A stretch of DNA of 64,000 bases from Paraburkholderia kururiensis JCM 10599 = LMG 19447. GTDB taxonomy: Bacteria > Pseudomonadota > Gammaproteobacteria > Burkholderiales > Burkholderiaceae. Location of the stretch: the NCBI RefSeq assembly GCF_003986935.1, contig NZ_RJZE01000012.1, positions 1-64,000 of the forward strand, given 5' to 3'. Of the stretch, positions 36,008 to 45,582 are shown one piece after another. A program made the translations under genes and the position numbers. The notes under the pieces were generated by a model. It was not told the DNA's origin. It did not search any database and saw nothing but the letters and a program-made list of their open reading frames with translations. Positions within the stretch are counted from its first letter, which is position 1. Every line of letters begins with the position of its first letter.

Positions 36008-36049
36008 AGTCACGCGGCCCGCTCGCTTCGAGGTCGCGTGACTTTTTTT
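36008..36049 (+). terminator. Rho-independent terminator
   Basis: AGTCACGCG pairs with CGCGTGACT and is followed by seven T residues. It ends plus-strand transcription before the convergent lipoprotein gene. Confidence 0.8.
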
Positions 36050-36077
36050 GCGTCCAGGCCCTCATCTATCCCTCGGC

Positions 36078-36467
36078 TCACCCCGCCCGCAGCGTCGGGT
36101 CCACGGCCGCGCGCCAGCTGAGCGCGTTGGCCCGCTGATCGTTGAAGAACATCACCCACTGGTTGCGCAGCTTCGGATCGCCGCTCGCGGCCAGCGTCGC
36201 GTAGCGCTGCGCGATGAGCGTCTGGAACGCGCAGTATTCGTCCTTCGAGATGCGGCGGTGCCGGCTCGCCACATAAGCGTCCAGCAGCGTCGAGTAGACC
36301 GGTTGCGCGTCGTTGCCGTAATCGGTGGACGGCGCGCCGCACATCTCCTGCAATGACGCGAGCGACGGCGCGCCCCACCCGCCCGCCACGTCCGCCGACG
36401 TGCTGATGCACCCGCTCAGCAGCGCCGCGGCGCCCACCATTCCCGCCATTGCCCAGATCGTCTTCAC
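36078..36467 (-). CDS. Small lipoprotein, hypothetical
   Basis: A 129-residue lipoprotein. GTG 36467 is chosen because AAAGGAGG precedes it and the signal peptide then begins at once: KTIW, hydrophobic stretch, and the lipobox LLSGC at about residues 16-20. The mature part is soluble, with two further Cys residues. No family recognised; likely attached to the outer or inner membrane. Confidence 0.7.
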   Translation of the reverse strand: MKTIWAMAGMVGAAALLSGCISTSADVAGGWGAPSLASLQEMCGAPSTDYGNDAQPVYSTLLDAYVASRHRRISKDEYCAFQTLIAQRYATLAASGDPKLRNQWVMFFNDQRANALSWRAAVDPTLRAG

Positions 36468-36581
36468 CTCAATCCTCCTTTGCTCGTGGTTCGCGGCCTC
36501 CCACACGGCGAGGCGCGGCTACGGCACCGAGTATCGCCGCTCGCGCCCCGGCGTGCCACCGGCAGGGCAGGATTCATCAGA

Positions 36582-36647
36582 TTCGAACTTTACATTTTCG
36601 AATTTGTTCACTAAAGTTCGAAAACGAAAACTATCGGTTCGATAGTT
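36582..36647. promoter_or_regulatory. Dyads upstream of glpD, probable GlpR operators
   Basis: TTCGAACTTTA (36582-36592) and TAAAGTTCGAA (36612-36622) form a perfect 11-bp inverted repeat, followed by AACTATCG-GTT-CGATAGTT (36629-36647). Repeated TTCGAA and ACGAAAA elements are AT-rich within GC-rich DNA. DeoR-type GlpR proteins bind such TTCG-rich repeats, so control by the nearby GlpR is likely. The second dyad runs into a T-stretch and could also act as an attenuator. Confidence 0.55.
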
Positions 36648-36732
36648 TTTCGCTTCATCCCCATCTAACAGGCATCCGGCCCGCCGGCGATCGTCCGATT
36701 GCAGCGCCGGCCCTCACGCGGAGACACAGCAG

Positions 36733-38262
36733 GTGACGCAAGGATCAAGGTTCGATCTGCTCGTCGTAGGCGGCGGCATCAACGGCGCGGGCATCGCGCG
36801 CGACGCCGCGGGCCGCGGCTTTTCGGTACTGCTCTGCGAACAGGACGACCTCGCCGCGCACACCTCGTCGGCCAGCACGAAGCTGATCCACGGCGGCCTG
36901 CGCTATCTGGAGTACCGCGAGTTCGGACTCGTGCGCAAAGCGCTGCAGGAGCGCGAAACGCTGCTGCGCGCGGCGCCGCACATCATGTGGCCCCTGCGCT
37001 TCGTCATGCCGCACATGCCGGATCTGCGCCCGGCCTGGCTGATCCGCGCCGGTCTCTTCCTCTACGATCACCTCGCCAGGCGCGAACTGCTGCCCGGCTC
37101 GCGCGGCATCGACATGCGCCGGCATCCTGCGGGCGCGCCGCTCGTCGACTCGATCCGGCGCGGCTTCGTGTATTCGGACGGCTGGGTGGACGACGCTCGC
37201 CTTGTCGTGCTCAACGCGCTCGACGCGAGCGAACACGGCGCGCGCGTCATGACACGCACGAAGCTCGTAAGCGCCGTGCGCGCGGGCAACGAGTGGCACG
37301 CGAAACTGCAACGTACCGACGGCACCTCCTTCGACGTGCGCGCCGGCGCCATCGCCAATGCCGCCGGCCCGTGGGTCGCCGAACTGCTGCACGGCGCGCT
37401 GGGGCGCGGCGCGCAGCACAGCGTGCGGCTCGTGAAAGGCAGCCACATCGTCACGCGGCGCCTTTTCGATCACGACCACGCCTACATCTTCCAGAACCCG
37501 GACAAGCGGATCATTTTCGCGATTCCGTACGAGCGCGAGTTCACGCTGATCGGCACGACGGACATCGAATATCGCAACGATCCGGCACGCGTGGCCATCG
37601 ACGCGAACGAAGTGCAGTACCTCTGCGATTCGATCAACCGCTATTTCAAGCGCCACATTGCGCCGGCGGATGTTTGCTGGACCTACTCGGGCGTGCGTCC
37701 GCTGCTGGAAGACGAAAACGCCGACAACCCGTCGGCCGTCACGCGCGACTACAAGCTCGAACTCGACGCGCCCGAAGGCACCGCGCCGCTGCTCTCGGTG
37801 TTCGGCGGCAAGATCACGACGTTTCGCAAGCTGGCCGAAGAGGCCGTCGATACGCTCGCGGGTGCACTCGGCCAGCAAGCGCCGACCTGGACCGCGGGTG
37901 CGCCGCTGCCGGGCGGCGACATCGAACGCGCGAACTTCGAAGGTTTCCTCGCGCGCTTTCAGCGCGAGCACGCATGGCTGCCCGCCGATCTCGCGCGGCG
38001 CTACGCGCGCGCCTACGGCACGCGCGCGACGAACGTGGTCGGCCATGCGCACTCGCTTGCCGAGCTGGGCCGCGCCTTCGCGCCGGGGCTCTACGAAGCC
38101 GAACTCCGCTATCTGCGCGACGTCGAATGGGCGCGCAGCGCGCAGGACGTGCTGTGGCGCCGCTCGAAGCTCGGCCTGCACGTGGAGCCGGGCACGCTCG
38201 CCGCAGTCACGGCCGACATCGACGCGTGGTTCGCGCAAGAGCCGGCGGCACGGGCGGCGTGA
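36733..38262 (+). CDS. glpD: Aerobic glycerol-3-phosphate dehydrogenase
   Basis: A 509-residue FAD enzyme that oxidises glycerol-3-phosphate to dihydroxyacetone phosphate and feeds electrons to quinone at the inner membrane. It starts at GTG 36733 with the FAD-binding loop VVGGGINGAGIARDAAGRG; STKLIHGGLRYLE and the C-terminal domain follow the family pattern. Length is standard. It is followed by glpK and glpF in the same direction, with dyads upstream. Confidence 0.95.
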   Translation: MTQGSRFDLLVVGGGINGAGIARDAAGRGFSVLLCEQDDLAAHTSSASTKLIHGGLRYLEYREFGLVRKALQERETLLRAAPHIMWPLRFVMPHMPDLRPAWLIRAGLFLYDHLARRELLPGSRGIDMRRHPAGAPLVDSIRRGFVYSDGWVDDARLVVLNALDASEHGARVMTRTKLVSAVRAGNEWHAKLQRTDGTSFDVRAGAIANAAGPWVAELLHGALGRGAQHSVRLVKGSHIVTRRLFDHDHAYIFQNPDKRIIFAIPYEREFTLIGTTDIEYRNDPARVAIDANEVQYLCDSINRYFKRHIAPADVCWTYSGVRPLLEDENADNPSAVTRDYKLELDAPEGTAPLLSVFGGKITTFRKLAEEAVDTLAGALGQQAPTWTAGAPLPGGDIERANFEGFLARFQREHAWLPADLARRYARAYGTRATNVVGHAHSLAELGRAFAPGLYEAELRYLRDVEWARSAQDVLWRRSKLGLHVEPGTLAAVTADIDAWFAQEPAARAA

Positions 38263-38415
38263 GGTTTAAGGCTTGAGGCCGGCGCGCGCAGTCGACCGGC
38301 CAGTAATGCAGTCATTCAGTAATCGGACCGCCGCCGAGCGGTACGCAGAACAACAAGCTTTTCCCCGTCGCGAGTCCCCGCTCGCGATTCACGAAAACGC
38401 ATGGAGAAGAGACAC

Positions 38416-39915
38416 ATGACGGACCAGTACATCCTCGCACTCGACCAGGGCACAACCAGCTCGCGCGCCATTCTGTTCGACCGTCAGGGAAACATCGTTT
38501 CCACGGCACAAAAGGAATTCCAGCAGATCTACCCGAAGCCGGGCTGGGTAGAGCACGATCCCCAGGAAATCTGGTCGACCCAGGCCGGTGTCGCGGCCGA
38601 AGCGGTGACGCGCGCCGGCCTGAACGGCACGTCGATTGCCGGCATCGGCATCACGAACCAGCGTGAGACTACCATCGTGTGGGACCGCGAAACGGGTCAC
38701 CCCATCTACAACGCCATCGTCTGGCAAGACCGCCGCACCGCCGACTTCTGCGACCAGCTGAAAGCGCAGGGGCTCGAAGAGAGGGTGCGCGCGAAGACCG
38801 GTTTGCCTATCGACGCCTACTTCTCCGCCACCAAAATCCGCTGGATTCTGGACAACGTGGAAGGCGCGCGCGAAAAGGCAAAGCAAGGCCGCCTCGCCTT
38901 CGGCACCGTGGACAGCTGGCTCGTGTGGAACTTCACGAAGCACAACCTGCACATCACCGACGTAACCAACGCGTCGCGCACCATGCTCTTCAACATCCAT
39001 ACGTTGAAGTGGGACGACGAACTGCTCGAAGCGCTCGACATTCCGCGCAGCATGCTGCCCGAGGTGCGCCCGTCGTCCGAGGTGTACGGTCCGACCGTGA
39101 CCACCGTGTTCGCCTCGAAGATTCCGATTGGCGGCATTGCCGGCGACCAGCACGCCGCGCTCTTCGGCCAGATGTGCACGGAATCGGGCATGGTGAAGAA
39201 CACCTACGGCACGGGCTGCTTCCTCGTCATGAACACGGGCAGCAAGCCGATCGAGTCGAAGAACAATCTCGTCACGACCATCGCCTGGCAGATCGGCGAC
39301 CAGATCAACTACGCGCTGGAAGGCAGCATCTTCATCGCGGGCGCCGTGGTGCAATGGCTGCGCGATGGGCTCGGCATCATCAAGAGCGCCGCTGAAATCG
39401 AAAGCCTCGCGCGCAGCGTGCCGCATTGCGACGGCGTCTATCTCGTGCCCGCATTCGCCGGACTCGGCGCGCCGCACTGGAATGCCCGCGCGCGCGGCAC
39501 GCTCTTCGGCATCACGCGCGGCACCACGTCGGCGCATATCGCGCGCGCGGCGCTCGACTCCATCGCGTATCAATCCGTCGACGTGCTGAAGGCCATGGAA
39601 GCCGACTCGGGCATCCGCATCGGCGAGTTGCGCGTGGACGGCGGCGCCTGCGCCAACAATCTGCTCATGCAGTTCCAGGCCGACATGCTCGGCGTGGATG
39701 CGGTCCGTCCGCAAGTGAGCGAAACCACGGCGCTCGGCGCCGCCTATCTGGCAGGCCTCGCCGTGGGCTACTGGAAGGACGTGGGCGAGTTGCAGCAGCA
39801 ATGGCAGCTCGATCGCCGCTTCTCGCCCGCCATGGAGCCGCGCGACGTCAAGCAGTGCCTCGACGGCTGGCAGCGCGCCGTGCGCGCCGCGAAGGCCTGG
39901 GCCGACGCGCCCTGA
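38416..39915 (+). CDS. glpK: Glycerol kinase
   Basis: A 499-residue FGGY-family kinase that phosphorylates glycerol with [18 protein letters not shown] at the N-terminus is the ATP-binding loop, [16 protein letters not shown] and [10 protein letters not shown] follow, and [12 protein letters not shown] and [17 protein letters not shown] are the FGGY signatures. ATG 38416 has GGAGAAGAG upstream. The gene lies 153 bp after glpD. Confidence 0.96.
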   Translation: MTDQYILALDQGTTSSRAILFDRQGNIVSTAQKEFQQIYPKPGWVEHDPQEIWSTQAGVAAEAVTRAGLNGTSIAGIGITNQRETTIVWDRETGHPIYNAIVWQDRRTADFCDQLKAQGLEERVRAKTGLPIDAYFSATKIRWILDNVEGAREKAKQGRLAFGTVDSWLVWNFTKHNLHITDVTNASRTMLFNIHTLKWDDELLEALDIPRSMLPEVRPSSEVYGPTVTTVFASKIPIGGIAGDQHAALFGQMCTESGMVKNTYGTGCFLVMNTGSKPIESKNNLVTTIAWQIGDQINYALEGSIFIAGAVVQWLRDGLGIIKSAAEIESLARSVPHCDGVYLVPAFAGLGAPHWNARARGTLFGITRGTTSAHIARAALDSIAYQSVDVLKAMEADSGIRIGELRVDGGACANNLLMQFQADMLGVDAVRPQVSETTALGAAYLAGLAVGYWKDVGELQQQWQLDRRFSPAMEPRDVKQCLDGWQRAVRAAKAWADAP

Positions 39916-40046
39916 TCCCCCTCGCCTGACGCAGCTTCCCGCTGCGCGCTGGCTGCATCGCGAGCACGACCGGCTCGCGGCAGCCCGGTGAAACAGCGGT
40001 CCGTCGCGACGGCGGACCGTCTCCCCAATGGCTCAGGAGAACAAGA

Positions 40047-40754
40047 ATGTCACCCTATATTGCGGAGTTCGTGGGCACGGCCATGCTCGTGCTGCTAGGC
40101 GACGGCGCCGTCGCCAACGTGCTGCTCGCGCGCACCAAGGGCAAGGGCGCGGACCTCATCGTCATCGTGATGGGTTGGGCGATGGCGGTGTTCGTGGCCG
40201 TGTACATCACGGCGTCGTTCAGCGGCGCGCATCTGAATCCCGTCGTCACCGTGGCGCTCGCGCTCGCGGGCAAGTTCGCCTGGAGCAAGGTGCCCGGCTA
40301 CGTGGCGGCGCAGATGCTGGGCGGCATGGCCGGCGCGCTGCTCGTGTGGCTCGCCTACCGGCAACACTTCGCGAAGGAAGCCGACCCCGACGTGAAGCTC
40401 GGCGTGTTCTGCACGGCACCCGCCATTCGCAGCGTGCCGCACAACTTCCTCACCGAAATGATCTGCACTTTCGTGCTGATTCTGGGCGTGCTGTATCTCG
40501 CCTCGCCGCAGGTGGGGCTCGGTGCGCTCGACGCGCTGCCGGTGGGTCTGCTGGTGCTTGGCATCGGCATCTCGCTAGGCGGGCCGACCGGCTACGCGAT
40601 GAGCCCGGCGCGCGACCTGTCGCCGCGGCTCATGCACGCACTGCTGCCTATTCCCGGCAAGCGCGACAGCGACTGGCACTACGCGTGGATTCCCGTGGTG
40701 GGGCCGCTTGCAGGCGGTTCGATGGCGGCGTGGATCTACATGCACGCGCATTAA
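40047..40754 (+). CDS. glpF: Glycerol facilitator (aquaglyceroporin)
   Basis: A 235-residue MIP-family channel with six membrane helices and two half-helices. The two NPA boxes are altered: the first reads GAHLNPVVTVAL (Asn64-Pro65-Val66) and the second YAMSPARD (Ser186-Pro187-Ala188). The Asp after Arg in the second box marks the glycerol type. It completes the glpD-glpK-glpF set and should admit glycerol by diffusion. The Ser in place of the second Asn is unusual. Confidence 0.9.
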   Translation: MSPYIAEFVGTAMLVLLGDGAVANVLLARTKGKGADLIVIVMGWAMAVFVAVYITASFSGAHLNPVVTVALALAGKFAWSKVPGYVAAQMLGGMAGALLVWLAYRQHFAKEADPDVKLGVFCTAPAIRSVPHNFLTEMICTFVLILGVLYLASPQVGLGALDALPVGLLVLGIGISLGGPTGYAMSPARDLSPRLMHALLPIPGKRDSDWHYAWIPVVGPLAGGSMAAWIYMHAH

Positions 40755-41004
40755 CGGGCGCGCATCGCTGAGGGCCAAGGGCGGCGTTTGCGGCAAGACG
40801 CGCGCCGCCCGTGACGGCAGGACGGCCGCCCGTTTCCCGACATTCCCGACATTTCAGGATGGCTGAGCATTGGCTTGCAGCGCGAGGCCGCATGCGGGCC
40901 ATGTGTGGACGTCGCGATGAAGACGCGCAGTCCGAAGGACGTATCATGGCGCCTTCCCATTCCCGCGCGCGCCACCGCCGGACGCGCTTCATCCGGTTTC
41001 CTGC

Positions 41005-41691
41005 ATGATCGACCATCTCATCTGCGACTGCGACGGCGTGCTCGTCGACAGCGAAGTCATTGCCGACCGCGTGCTCGCCGAGACCCTCACCACCACCTTC
41101 CCCGGCATCGACTTCGGTCCCGTCGTGAAAACGGCGTTCGGCCAGCAGACCTCGCGCTTTCTGTCAAACGTCGCGAGCGAGTTCAACCTTCAGCTGCCGC
41201 CCGACTTTCTCGAGACGATCGAACATAACGTAGAGCGCGCGCTCGCGGAATCGCTGAGTCCCATCAACGGCGTGCGCGAGGCCTTGCAGCGCGTGCCGCT
41301 GCCCGCCGCCGTGGTGTCGAACAGCCGGCTTGCCCGCGTAAGCGCGTCGGTGCGGCGCGCGGGGCTCGCCAATATCTTCGGGCCGCGCGTGTTCAGCGCC
41401 GAGCAGGTGCCGCGGCCCAAGCCGTTCCCCGATATCTACCTGTACGCGGCGCAGCAGCTTGGCGTCGCGCCGGCGCGCTGTATCGTCGTGGAAGACAGCA
41501 TCGCGGGGCTCAACGCGGCGCGTGCCGCGGGCATGAAGACCATCGCGTTCGTGGGCGCAAGCCACATTCCGCACGGCTACGCGGACGTGCTGCGCGAAAT
41601 GGGCCTCACGCGGATCATCGAACACATGGACGCGCTGCCCGCACTGATCGAAAGCGGCGTGCGCGGCGAGTTCGGGGACGTGCAGTCCTGA
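41005..41691 (+). CDS. HAD-superfamily phosphatase
   Basis: A 228-residue HAD hydrolase of the beta-phosphoglucomutase/phosphoglycolate-like group. Motif I is CDCDGVLVDSE (Asp nucleophile at 8, acid at 10), motif II is AAVVSNS, and motif III/IV is PKPFPDIYLYAAQQLG ... VVEDSIAGLNAARAAGM. A cap domain lies near residues 18-85. Substrate unknown; a sugar phosphate or phosphoglycolate is most likely. It is convergent with ribB and separated by a hairpin. Confidence 0.88.
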   Translation: MIDHLICDCDGVLVDSEVIADRVLAETLTTTFPGIDFGPVVKTAFGQQTSRFLSNVASEFNLQLPPDFLETIEHNVERALAESLSPINGVREALQRVPLPAAVVSNSRLARVSASVRRAGLANIFGPRVFSAEQVPRPKPFPDIYLYAAQQLGVAPARCIVVEDSIAGLNAARAAGMKTIAFVGASHIPHGYADVLREMGLTRIIEHMDALPALIESGVRGEFGDVQS

Positions 41692-41737
41692 GTGGGACTG
41701 CGAAGTGCGCCGGCGTGGCCGGCCAAGCAAGGCCGGC

Positions 41738-41766
41738 GCGCGGCGTCCGTAGGCCGGACGCCGCGC
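41738..41766. terminator. Hairpin between convergent genes
   Basis: GCGCGGCGTCCG and CGGACGCCGCGC form a perfect 12-bp stem with a 5-base loop between the HAD gene and ribB. It lacks a T-run but is well placed to separate the two transcripts. Confidence 0.5.
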
Positions 41767-41788
41767 CGCCAACTCACACTACCCGGCC

Positions 41789-42538
41789 TTACGCCTCATC
41801 CGTACAACACTCGCGCGCGGCCGCAAGCGCCTCGCGAAACTGGACGAGTTCCGCAATCGTCAGCATCGGCAGACGATGCTGGGCGGCAAAGCGCTCCACC
41901 TCGGCGCCGCGCGCCATCGTGCCGTCGGCGTTCATCAACTCGCAGAGCACACCCGCCGGCTTGAGGCCAGCCAACACGGCCAGATCGACCGTGCCTTCGG
42001 TATGGCCGCGTCGCGCCAGCACCCCGCCAGGCGCCGCACGCAGCGGAAACACGTGGCCAGGGCGAGCGATGTCGGCCGGCTTCGCGTGGTCCGCAATGGC
42101 GGTGCGGATGGTCGTGAGCCGGTCCGCCGCCGAAACGCCCGTGGTCACGCCTTCGCGCGCCTCGATGGAAACCGTGAATGCCGTGCCGTGGCGGCTCTCG
42201 TTGTGCGCCACCATGGGCGGCAATTCGAGCGCGCGAACCTTCTCGTCCGGCAGGCACAGACACACGATGCCGCTGCATTCGCGGATCAGGAGCGCCATGG
42301 TTTCGACGCTGAGCCGCTCGGCGGCCACGACGAGATCCGCTTCGTTCTCGCGGTCGTCGTCGTCCTGAAGCACGACGGGGCGGCCATCGCGCATGGCCTG
42401 CAACGCGGCGGCAATGCGTGGCGGGATAGGTTCGGTGGCCAGCAACGGAAGATCGGCCGCGGCGTCGAGCGGACGCGCCGCATCGGTCTGGCCTTGAAGG
42501 CGGGTGGAGTCCCCGAAAGACAACGGAGAGTGGGACAT
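41789..42538 (-). CDS. ribB: 3,4-dihydroxy-2-butanone-4-phosphate synthase
   Basis: A 249-residue enzyme that turns ribulose 5-phosphate into dihydroxybutanone phosphate and formate in riboflavin synthesis. Signatures are [52 protein letters not shown] and [13 protein letters not shown] 42538 has GAGGAGCG upstream on the minus strand. It is the stand-alone form, without a GTP cyclohydrolase II domain. An FMN riboswitch lies about 180 bp upstream, so it should be repressed by FMN. Confidence 0.95.
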   Translation of the reverse strand: MSHSPLSFGDSTRLQGQTDAARPLDAAADLPLLATEPIPPRIAAALQAMRDGRPVVLQDDDDRENEADLVVAAERLSVETMALLIRECSGIVCLCLPDEKVRALELPPMVAHNESRHGTAFTVSIEAREGVTTGVSAADRLTTIRTAIADHAKPADIARPGHVFPLRAAPGGVLARRGHTEGTVDLAVLAGLKPAGVLCELMNADGTMARGAEVERFAAQHRLPMLTIAELVQFREALAAARECCTDEA

Positions 42539-42715
42539 GTGAAACGCTCCTCGCAAAAAGTTGGGCGAAAAACGTTTCAGGGCATTGCAAACAGACAAGC
42601 ACCCGCACAGGCAAGCCGCAAGCGGCCAACCACAGCGCCCCGCAACGACACGGAACGCCATGCCGCACGCGCGCAGACGCGCGCCGGCAACGGCGGGCAG
42701 AGTGACCATCTGCAC
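42539..42715 (-). promoter_or_regulatory. Leader between the FMN riboswitch and ribB
   Basis: About 177 bases of untranslated leader between the aptamer and the ribB start. It should contain the expression platform that couples FMN binding to termination or to hiding of the ribosome binding site. Confidence 0.5.
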
Positions 42716-42900
42716 ATCTTCTTCCATCCGGACTATGACCGTCGGCTCTGGCATCGCACCAGATCTGCTGACCCCGCCATGCCGCGGCACACAGGCCGCA
42801 GGCGTTCGTACTGACTAGCGGGCGCTCGCGGGCTTGCCGGCTTTGCCGTGAAGGCAGGCCGACCTACCGCCGGTGGGGAATTTCACCCCGCCCTGAAGAC
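42716..42900 (-). promoter_or_regulatory. FMN riboswitch (RFN element)
   Basis: Read on the minus strand, the region starts with TCTTCAGGGCGGGGTGAAAT, continues with CCCCACCGGCGGTA, includes AGCCCGCGAGCG and the variable arm, and closes with GGTCAGCAGATCTGGTG, GAGCCGACGGTCATAGTCC and GGATGGAAGAAGA. TCTTC and GAAGA form the closing stem P1. These are the conserved RFN segments in the right order upstream of ribB. Confidence 0.95.
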
Positions 42901-42993
42901 GCACTGATTGCCGGAAAATCCGGCGGGCAAAGCATACAACAGCCGCGCCAATGGCGCAGCGGACCTGCGCCGCGATGCCGCGCACGGCACCGC

Positions 42994-43665
42994 TCATCCC
43001 TCGTGCCGTGCCGCATCGGGCGAAGCGTCCCAGCGCGGCGGCGTTTCCGCGTTCACGGTGACGCGAAACGCACGCGCCTCCGTGTCGCCGGGATTGCGCA
43101 GGCTGTGCGGCTGGTCCGCATCGAACACGATGGCGTCGCCGGTTGCGAGCAACTGGCGCTGGTCGTGCACGCTGAGTTCGAGCGTCCCCACGCTCACCAC
43201 CAGATTCACCAGCGTGCCCGGCGTGCGGCGCGTGCCGTACTCGGTATGCAGCGGCGCGATGCGCAGCTCGTGGAACTCGGCGGCAACGGGCTCGCCTTCG
43301 GGATAGAGCGCGCGTTCGGCATAGCCGCCGTCCGCGCTCACCAGGCGCCGCGCGCGACCGGCCGGCAGGTGTTCGAAACCGTTCACCGCGTGGCGGCGCA
43401 GGAACGCCGCGACCGAGACCTTCAGCGCCGCGGCAATCTTGCTCAGCACCTTGATGGACGGCACGCTGCGCGCCGATTCGATCTGCGCGAGCATCGCCCG
43501 CGAAACGCCGGACGCGCGAGCGAGTGCGTCGAGCGAAAGCTGGCGCTCGGCACGCAGCCGCGCAAGATTCACTCCGACGAGATGTTCCAGCAGATCGAAC
43601 TGCCCTGCGTGGGCGTCGGGGGTTTCGTCGGCGGCAGCGCGGACGAGCGCAAGCGGGGAATGCAT
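42994..43665 (-). CDS. XRE-cupin transcription regulator
   Basis: A 223-residue regulator with an N-terminal HTH (about 30-85, LDALARASGVSRAMLAQIESARSVPSI by key residues) and a C-terminal cupin barrel (about 120-210, VHDQRQLLATGDAIVFDADQPHSL). ATG 43665 follows GGAGG on the minus strand. Such XRE-cupin proteins control small-molecule catabolism or efflux. It lies upstream of the MFS exporter gene, though on the same strand and 227 bp away from its own 5' neighbour. Confidence 0.88.
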   Translation of the reverse strand: MHSPLALVRAAADETPDAHAGQFDLLEHLVGVNLARLRAERQLSLDALARASGVSRAMLAQIESARSVPSIKVLSKIAAALKVSVAAFLRRHAVNGFEHLPAGRARRLVSADGGYAERALYPEGEPVAAEFHELRIAPLHTEYGTRRTPGTLVNLVVSVGTLELSVHDQRQLLATGDAIVFDADQPHSLRNPGDTEARAFRVTVNAETPPRWDASPDAARHEG

Positions 43666-43891
43666 GATCGCCTCCTTTCCTTCGTTCTGCCGCGCATCCG
43701 GATCGCGCATGGATCGCGCACGGATCGGGCAGCTGAAACTCGAATGGAGGCTATCGTCGCATCGGCTTGTGCCCGCGCCAACGAAGTTATCTTCACACCG
43801 TTATCACTATCGCGGACGGCGGTTTCGGGAAAGCTTCGAATCGCTCGTCATAAGCGCTCGTTCGTTGCGGCGCGCCCGATGCGCCTCGCGT

Positions 43892-45100
43892 TCAGCACGC
43901 GTCTTCGCGTACCGTTACAGGCGCCGCACGACCAGCCGCTTGCCCGCGAACGCCGGATCGCTGCGCATCCAGACGCGCCGCGATCCACGTGACGAACAGC
44001 GCCGCGACAGAGACCGCCGCGGCCACCCACGGCAGCGCGTCGTAACCGAGGCCGTGCGAGATGGCGAGACCGCCCAGCCACGCGCCGCCCGCGTTGCCGA
44101 CATTGAACGCGCCGATGTTCAGCGTCGATGCGAGGTTCGGTGCGGCGGCCGCATTTTCCACCACGCGCATCTGCAGCGGCGGCACCGTTGCGAACGCGGC
44201 CACGCCCCAGACGAACACGGTGACGGCGGCCGCAATCTGCGAATGGCTCGTCTTCGTGAACACCGCCATCACCACGGCGAGCATTGCGAGAATGCCCATG
44301 AGCGAGGGCATCAGCGCGCGGTCCGCGAGCTTGCCGCCCACCGTGTTGCCGAGCGTGAGCCCCGCGCCGAACAGCACGAGAATCAACGTCACGGCGCGCG
44401 GCGAGAAACCCGCGACGTTTTCGAGAATGGGCGTGATGTACGTGAACACGACGAACACGCCGCCGAAGCCCAGAATCGTCATGGCGAGCGCAAGCCACAC
44501 CTGCGGCTCGCGCAGCACGCGCACCTCGTGGCCGAGTCCCGCGGGACCGGCGTCATGCCGGTTCGGCACGAGCGCCGTAATGCCCACGAGCGAGAGCACG
44601 CCCAGCACGCTCACGATCCAGAACGCCATGCGCCAGCCGAACTCCTGGCCAATGAAGGTGCCGAACGGCACGCCCAGCACGTTCGCGAGCGTAAGACCGG
44701 TGAACATCAACGCGATAGCGCTCGCGCGCTTTTCCTGCGCCACGAGCGAGGCGGCCACCACGGAGCCGATGCCGAAGAACGAGCCGTGCGCAAACGACGC
44801 CACGACGCGCGCCACCATCAGCAGCGAATAGTCCGACGCGACCGCGCAGAGCACATTGCCCGCGACGAACACGCCCATGAGCAGTTGCAGCGCGAGTTTG
44901 CGCGGCATGCGGCTCGTCACGACGGCAAGCAGCGGCGCACCCACGGCCACGCCCAGCGCGTAGCCCGTGACGAGCAGACCGGCCGACGGAATCGAGACCG
45001 AGAGATCGCGCGCCACGTCGGGCAACAGCCCCATGATGACGAACTCGGTGGTGCCGATGGCGAACGCGCTGATGGCGAGCGCCAGTAAGGGAATGGGCAT
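43892..45100 (-). CDS. MFS drug/sugar efflux transporter (AraJ/Cml type)
   Basis: A 402-residue transporter with 12 membrane helices of the DHA1 family. It starts [29 protein letters not shown] by pattern (helix 1 with the T-E-F-V motif), with [25 protein letters not shown] holding motif A, as in AraJ, YdhP and chloramphenicol exporters. AGGAG precedes ATG 45100. It probably exports sugars or drugs by proton antiport. Confidence 0.9.
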   Translation of the reverse strand: MPIPLLALAISAFAIGTTEFVIMGLLPDVARDLSVSIPSAGLLVTGYALGVAVGAPLLAVVTSRMPRKLALQLLMGVFVAGNVLCAVASDYSLLMVARVVASFAHGSFFGIGSVVAASLVAQEKRASAIALMFTGLTLANVLGVPFGTFIGQEFGWRMAFWIVSVLGVLSLVGITALVPNRHDAGPAGLGHEVRVLREPQVWLALAMTILGFGGVFVVFTYITPILENVAGFSPRAVTLILVLFGAGLTLGNTVGGKLADRALMPSLMGILAMLAVVMAVFTKTSHSQIAAAVTVFVWGVAAFATVPPLQMRVVENAAAAPNLASTLNIGAFNVGNAGGAWLGGLAISHGLGYDALPWVAAAVSVAALFVTWIAARLDAQRSGVRGQAAGRAAPVTVREDAC

Positions 45101-45582
45101 GGAAATCTCCTGATCCGGTGCAAAAAGCCGACGCGCCGTGCGCGCAACGACCCGACAAGGCGCGCATTGTGGCTGCACCGCGTCAATTTGATAATCGGCC
45201 GGGAATCGAAAACATTTTCAAACAAAACCGAATAATAGGGATCGAGGAGGCAGCAGACTTCGCCGGCACCGGACGGGAAGAGGCGGAGGGTAAATCGGGG
45301 CGAATGGCAGGCTCGCGCCGGTCCTGTCGAGATTGCGGCATGCAGCGCCCCGCGCACCGCGCCAACGCCCTCCCCAAGCGGCTCGCGGGTCGCAAAGCGG
45401 AAACGGCGGCGGGCTATAATATGCAATTCCACCGCGCGCCCCAGCCGCCGCGGCGCGGCCCTTCCTTGCTCTTCCCGGCCTCGCCCGCACTCCGGCAATC
45501 ATCATTCGAACAAGCCCGGCGCGAGGCTCTCCACCTTTTTGAACAACGCCCCCAGGTCAACCACTGCGAACGGCGAAACCCG
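45101..45582. other. Intergenic with the probable miaB promoter
   Basis: A 482-bp divergent spacer. A perfect -10 box TATAAT lies at 45415-45420 in otherwise GC-rich DNA and points toward miaB; the -35 box is not clear. The AT-rich patch near 45185-45240 may be the promoter of the MFS gene. No gene seen. Confidence 0.5.

Noticed and set aside
43439..45088. Plus-strand open frame of 549 codons rich in His, Glu and Arg
   Set aside because: Antisense shadow of the XRE-cupin and MFS genes; the charged composition comes from reading membrane codons backwards.
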